A DNA stretch of 32,367 nucleotides. It comes from a virus. Position numbers and translations under genes: made by a program. How positions within the stretch are numbered: position 1 is the first letter of the stretch; each line of letters begins with the position of its first letter. Positions 29,925-32,367 of this stretch are shown here, in pieces. The stretch is from IMG/VR virus record IMGVR_UViG_3300036045_000047, positions 1 through 32,367 of that record; one strand, written 5' to 3'. The notes below the pieces were generated by a model. That model did not search any database, was not told where the DNA came from, and was given only the letters and a program-made list of their open reading frames with translations.

Positions 29925-30523
29925 TGCCGCGCAAGTTCAGCAGGGACGAGCTGGAGAAGTTCCACGACTACGAGATCTTCGTGCCCACCCGCACGATCTA
30001 CCTCGGCTCCGTGATGGCGGACGTCGAGGGTCAAGAGTCCGGGACCGACGCCATCATGGCGGAAAAGCTCATCAAGAACATGCACTTCCTTGAGCAGCTA
30101 TCCAAGGATCCGATCACCATCATCTCGAACAACCTCGGCGGGTCGTGGCACCACGGTATGGCCATCTACGACACCATCAAGAACTCCCCGTGCTACGTCA
30201 CGATGAGGGGCTGCGGACACGTCATGAGCATGGGCTCCGTCATCCTCCAGGCCGCCGACGAGCGCGTCCTGACCCGGGAGGCCGTCGTGATGGTCCACGA
30301 CGGCTACGAGGGGTTCATCGGGATCCCGAAGTCCTTCGAGAGCTGGGGCCGAGAGAGCAAGCGCGTCCGGGAGCGGATGTACGAGATCTACGCGGAGCGG
30401 TCTGGGCGCCCGCCCGAGTACTGGGAGGAGGTGTGCTCCAAGGACACCTTCATGACCTCCCACCAGGCGGTCGCGGAGGGGCTGGCCGACAGGGTCGAGC
30501 TGCCGGGCGGGGAAGAAGAGTAG
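29924..30523 (+). CDS. ClpP-like serine protease
   Basis: ClpP-family proteases form barrels that degrade or process proteins. The 199-residue product, about the length of bacterial ClpP, has the triad in the right order and spacing: S102 in VMSMGS, H125 in VMVHDG and D174 in KDTF. The Gly-rich stretch NNLGGSWHHGMAIYD corresponds to the substrate-binding strand. Phages use such proteins either as prohead proteases or to modulate host Clp. Here a separate head-maturation protease exists at 5913, so the role is open. It directly precedes virion genes. Confidence 0.85.
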   Translation: MPRKFSRDELEKFHDYEIFVPTRTIYLGSVMADVEGQESGTDAIMAEKLIKNMHFLEQLSKDPITIISNNLGGSWHHGMAIYDTIKNSPCYVTMRGCGHVMSMGSVILQAADERVLTREAVVMVHDGYEGFIGIPKSFESWGRESKRVRERMYEIYAERSGRPPEYWEEVCSKDTFMTSHQAVAEGLADRVELPGGEEE

Positions 30524-30524
30524 G

Positions 30525-30533
30525 CCTAATCTT
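30525..30533 (+). promoter_or_regulatory. CCTAATCTT motif (copy 4), putative leaderless promoter
   Basis: TAATCT (30527-30532) ends 7 nt before the ATG at 30540, with no Shine-Dalgarno sequence between. Its immediate context GCCTAATCTT matches copy 2 exactly. Confidence 0.55.
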
Positions 30534-30539
30534 GGCCTC

Positions 30540-30941
30540 ATGAACTTTGCGATCCGACTGCTCGACAACGTCTGCAACGTCAACGATTTCGCCCAGGTCG
30601 AGACGATCGAGCTGATCCGGGGTAACCCCTACCGGCTCTATTTCCAGGTGGTCCAGCCTAACAAGGATGGGCTCCGCTACTCGGCGGCCACGCCCGCCAC
30701 CGGGGTGGTTAAGTTCCAGCACAACGACGGTTCCAAGGCGATCTCCAGGGCCGCCACGATGCCGTTCTCGGAGGACCGGTCGATCTGGTACGTCGACATC
30801 CTGGCGACCGACGAGATCCAGTTCAACTCCATGACCTTCCAGCTGACCGAGGGTACCGGGCCGAGCGCGAAGGTCTACACCATGAACGTCCTAGGGGACA
30901 TCGTCACGGTCGACACCGACACGAGAAAGGCCTTCTGCTGA
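30540..30941 (+). CDS. Hypothetical virion-region protein
   Basis: This 133-residue, beta-rich protein (PYRLYFQVVQ, GVVKFQHNDG, WYVDILATDEIQF) ends in a cysteine. It resembles small phage baseplate or neck proteins that describe a beta-sandwich, but I do not recognise a family. The start is probably leaderless. The next gene follows after 8 nt. Confidence 0.65.
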   Translation: MNFAIRLLDNVCNVNDFAQVETIELIRGNPYRLYFQVVQPNKDGLRYSAATPATGVVKFQHNDGSKAISRAATMPFSEDRSIWYVDILATDEIQFNSMTFQLTEGTGPSAKVYTMNVLGDIVTVDTDTRKAFC

Positions 30942-30949
30942 GGTGACCG

Positions 30950-31825
30950 ATGGCTGACTATACCGACGTCAAGAAGGGCCAAGGGTCCGTATACCCGACC
31001 GACGCGTACGACGCGGGCGGCGGTCCGGACCGCGTCGAGCCCATCCTTACCCCTCAGGTCCTGAAGGACCGCTTCCTGTTCGGGATCCCGCTCGTGAACC
31101 CGTTCAACCCGAAGGAGAAGGTTACCTCGGCGATGCTCAGGGACTTCATCAAGCGCGGGATCGCCCAGGTCGAGATGGACACCAAGACGACGGTGAGCCC
31201 GGTGCTCCGCCGCGTGCGCCTGCCGTTCGACCCGAACCTGTACTACAACAACATCTGGTGCGAGATCCCGTACAAGCCGGTCCAGAAGGTCCTGAAGCTC
31301 GCGATCCAGTCGGCGTCCTACAAGGACGGCCCGCAGGAGAACGACCGCTACCCGGCCGGGAACCAGATCTACCAGATCCCGAACCAGTGGATCGACATGT
31401 CGTACGCGCCGCACGGCAAGATCTTCGTCAACCCGATCAACCCGGCGTTCGCGGCCGTGGGGTTCACGACCGCCGCCCAGACCTCTGGCGCCACGATCCT
31501 GCAGTTCATCGGGATCCAGGGCTGGGTGCCAGCCTACTGGACCGTCGAGTGCGAGGTCGGCTTCTGCTCGCCCGAGGGCAACGTCCCGGTCTACCTCAAC
31601 GAGGCGATCGGCGCCAAGGCGACCATCCTGCTGCTCGACACCCTCATCCCGATGTTCCGCGTCTCGAGCCAGAGCCTGAGCCTTGACGGTCAGGGCCAGT
31701 CCGCGAGCGACGACATGCAGCGGCTCCTGAAGCAGAAGCGGGACGACCTGGTGGAGGCCTACAAGGGCTACCGGGCCTCCATCAAGACCCACATCGGGGC
31801 CAACATGTTCGTCTCCAACATCTGA
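30950..31825 (+). CDS. Putative head-tail connector or neck protein
   Basis: The 291-residue product has a pattern seen in phage connector/neck proteins. A helical segment (LRDFIKRGIAQVEMDTKTTVSP) leads into RLPFDPNLYYNNIWCEIPYKPV, followed by strands. Residues 100-215 are beta-rich, and the tail is helical and basic. GAGGT lies just before the ATG. The assignment is by pattern and by position among virion genes; a tail or baseplate role remains possible. The stop overlaps the next start (TGATG). Confidence 0.6.
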   Translation: MADYTDVKKGQGSVYPTDAYDAGGGPDRVEPILTPQVLKDRFLFGIPLVNPFNPKEKVTSAMLRDFIKRGIAQVEMDTKTTVSPVLRRVRLPFDPNLYYNNIWCEIPYKPVQKVLKLAIQSASYKDGPQENDRYPAGNQIYQIPNQWIDMSYAPHGKIFVNPINPAFAAVGFTTAAQTSGATILQFIGIQGWVPAYWTVECEVGFCSPEGNVPVYLNEAIGAKATILLLDTLIPMFRVSSQSLSLDGQGQSASDDMQRLLKQKRDDLVEAYKGYRASIKTHIGANMFVSNI

Positions 31826-31980
31826 TGGCGCACCGCAGGCGAGGAAAGAGCAAGAGGTCGGTCCGATGCACCCTGTGTACCAAGCATCGGTGGCAGGGCA
31901 ACTCCAAGGGAAGGTTCAAGGCCAAGGAGACGGCCCAGAGAAGGGAAGATGAGCGGCAAGGTAGACTCAGGGCAGCTTGA
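31825..31980 (+). CDS. Small basic CxxC protein
   Basis: This 51-residue, Arg/Lys-rich protein contains RCTLCTKHRWQGNSKGRFK. The C-x2-C followed by W-x-GN-x-KGR is a pattern I have seen in short conserved phage proteins of unknown function. The start overlaps the upstream stop by one base. It overlaps the start of the transglycosylase gene by 32 nt in another frame. Confidence 0.6.
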   Translation: MAHRRRGKSKRSVRCTLCTKHRWQGNSKGRFKAKETAQRREDERQGRLRAA

Positions 31981-32367
31981 CGATGTTCTCGACAAGGCGA
32001 TCGGCGACAAGCTGCGCGCCCTAGGGGCAGCCTCGCTCATAGGCCTGTCGACCGCCACGGCCTCTCCGCCGTCGCCGGCTCCCAGCCCGTCCGCGTCGCC
32101 AGCGCCGATCACCGCCCAGGCCCCCAAGGATGACTTCGGGACCCAGCCCGAGGATCGGTTCCTCTGGACGATCATGCAGGTCGAGTCTTCCGGGGGCAAG
32201 AACACCAAGCACGCCAAGATCCAGCACGGGATCCATGCCGGTGAGGCTGGGATGGGCCGCTGGGGGCTCATGCCCAACACGGTCCGCGAGATGGTGACCC
32301 GCGCCCGCAAGGCCGGCAAGTCCACCCCGGCGTTCGACCAGCTCGGCGCCATGGACGGCCCCTCGAT
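31949..32367 (+). CDS. Lytic transglycosylase-like protein, 3'-truncated by the window edge
   Basis: The visible 139 residues have a helical N-terminus, an Ala/Pro/Ser linker (about residues 38-60), and a domain starting FLWTIMQVESSGG. E79 in VESSGG and the later GRWGLMPNTVREM match the transglycosylase (SLT/lysozyme-like) pattern of a catalytic Glu followed by G-x-x-GLMP. It probably cuts peptidoglycan as part of the virion or of lysis. There is no signal peptide. GGGAAG precedes ATG 31949. The rest of the gene lies outside the window. Confidence 0.7.
   Translation, partial: MSGKVDSGQLDDVLDKAIGDKLRALGAASLIGLSTATASPPSPAPSPSASPAPITAQAPKDDFGTQPEDRFLWTIMQVESSGGKNTKHAKIQHGIHAGEAGMGRWGLMPNTVREMVTRARKAGKSTPAFDQLGAMDGPS

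Noticed and set aside
1-32367. CRISPR array, insertion sequence or integrase attachment site
   Set aside because: No regularly spaced repeats, transposase, terminal inverted repeats or integrase gene were seen in the window.

Overview
This window is a piece of a GC-rich double-stranded DNA tailed phage (Caudoviricetes). It carries terminase, portal, minor head protein, prohead protease, a scaffold-like protein and major capsid protein in canonical order, with tightly packed and often overlapping genes and no ribosomal or tRNA genes. Both edges cut genes: terL lacks its N-terminus and a lytic transglycosylase-like gene lacks its C-terminus. The host cannot be named. A lipobox lipoprotein, an exported protein ending in a beta-strand with a terminal aromatic residue, and sigma70-like promoters suggest a GC-rich Gram-negative bacterium.

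Layout. (1) 2-18219, + strand, head module: TerL, a beta-rich structural protein, portal, Mu gpF-like minor head protein, a free-standing GIY-YIG homing endonuclease, a prohead protease fused to a kinase-like domain, a small unknown, a 2225-residue virion protein, two unknowns, a putative scaffold and the major capsid protein. (2) 18216-25067, - strand, early/accessory module read from three promoters. The promoter-distal end holds small cysteine-rich proteins, an exported protein and a collagen-like lipoprotein. The rest holds small genes (one frameshifted), a DUF2786 protein, ATP-dependent DNA ligase, RNase H and small membrane proteins. (3) 25120-29256, + strand, early module: three unknowns, a CYTH protein, dUTPase, a DnaQ-like exonuclease and a DUF932 protein, ending at a strong terminator. 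(4) 29257-32367, + strand: a membrane protein, an unknown, a ClpP-like protease, then virion genes again (unknown, head-tail connector candidate, small CxxC protein, transglycosylase).

How the genes work together. Region 1 builds and packages the head. The protease is expected to mature the capsid, and it shares a 34-residue segment (25 identities) with the N-terminus of the capsid protein. Regions 2 and 3 supply nucleotide and DNA metabolism (dUTPase, ligase, RNase H, exonuclease) plus host-surface functions. Two promoter classes are visible. One is sigma70-like (TTGACC-N17-TATCCT twice, with variants) in front of early genes. The other is a CCTAATCT motif placed 7-9 nt before start codons that lack a Shine-Dalgarno sequence, which suggests leaderless transcripts in the virion gene blocks.

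The strongest leads are the protease-kinase fusion with its capsid-like peptide, the CCTAATCT motif, and the phage-encoded collagen-like lipoprotein cassette.
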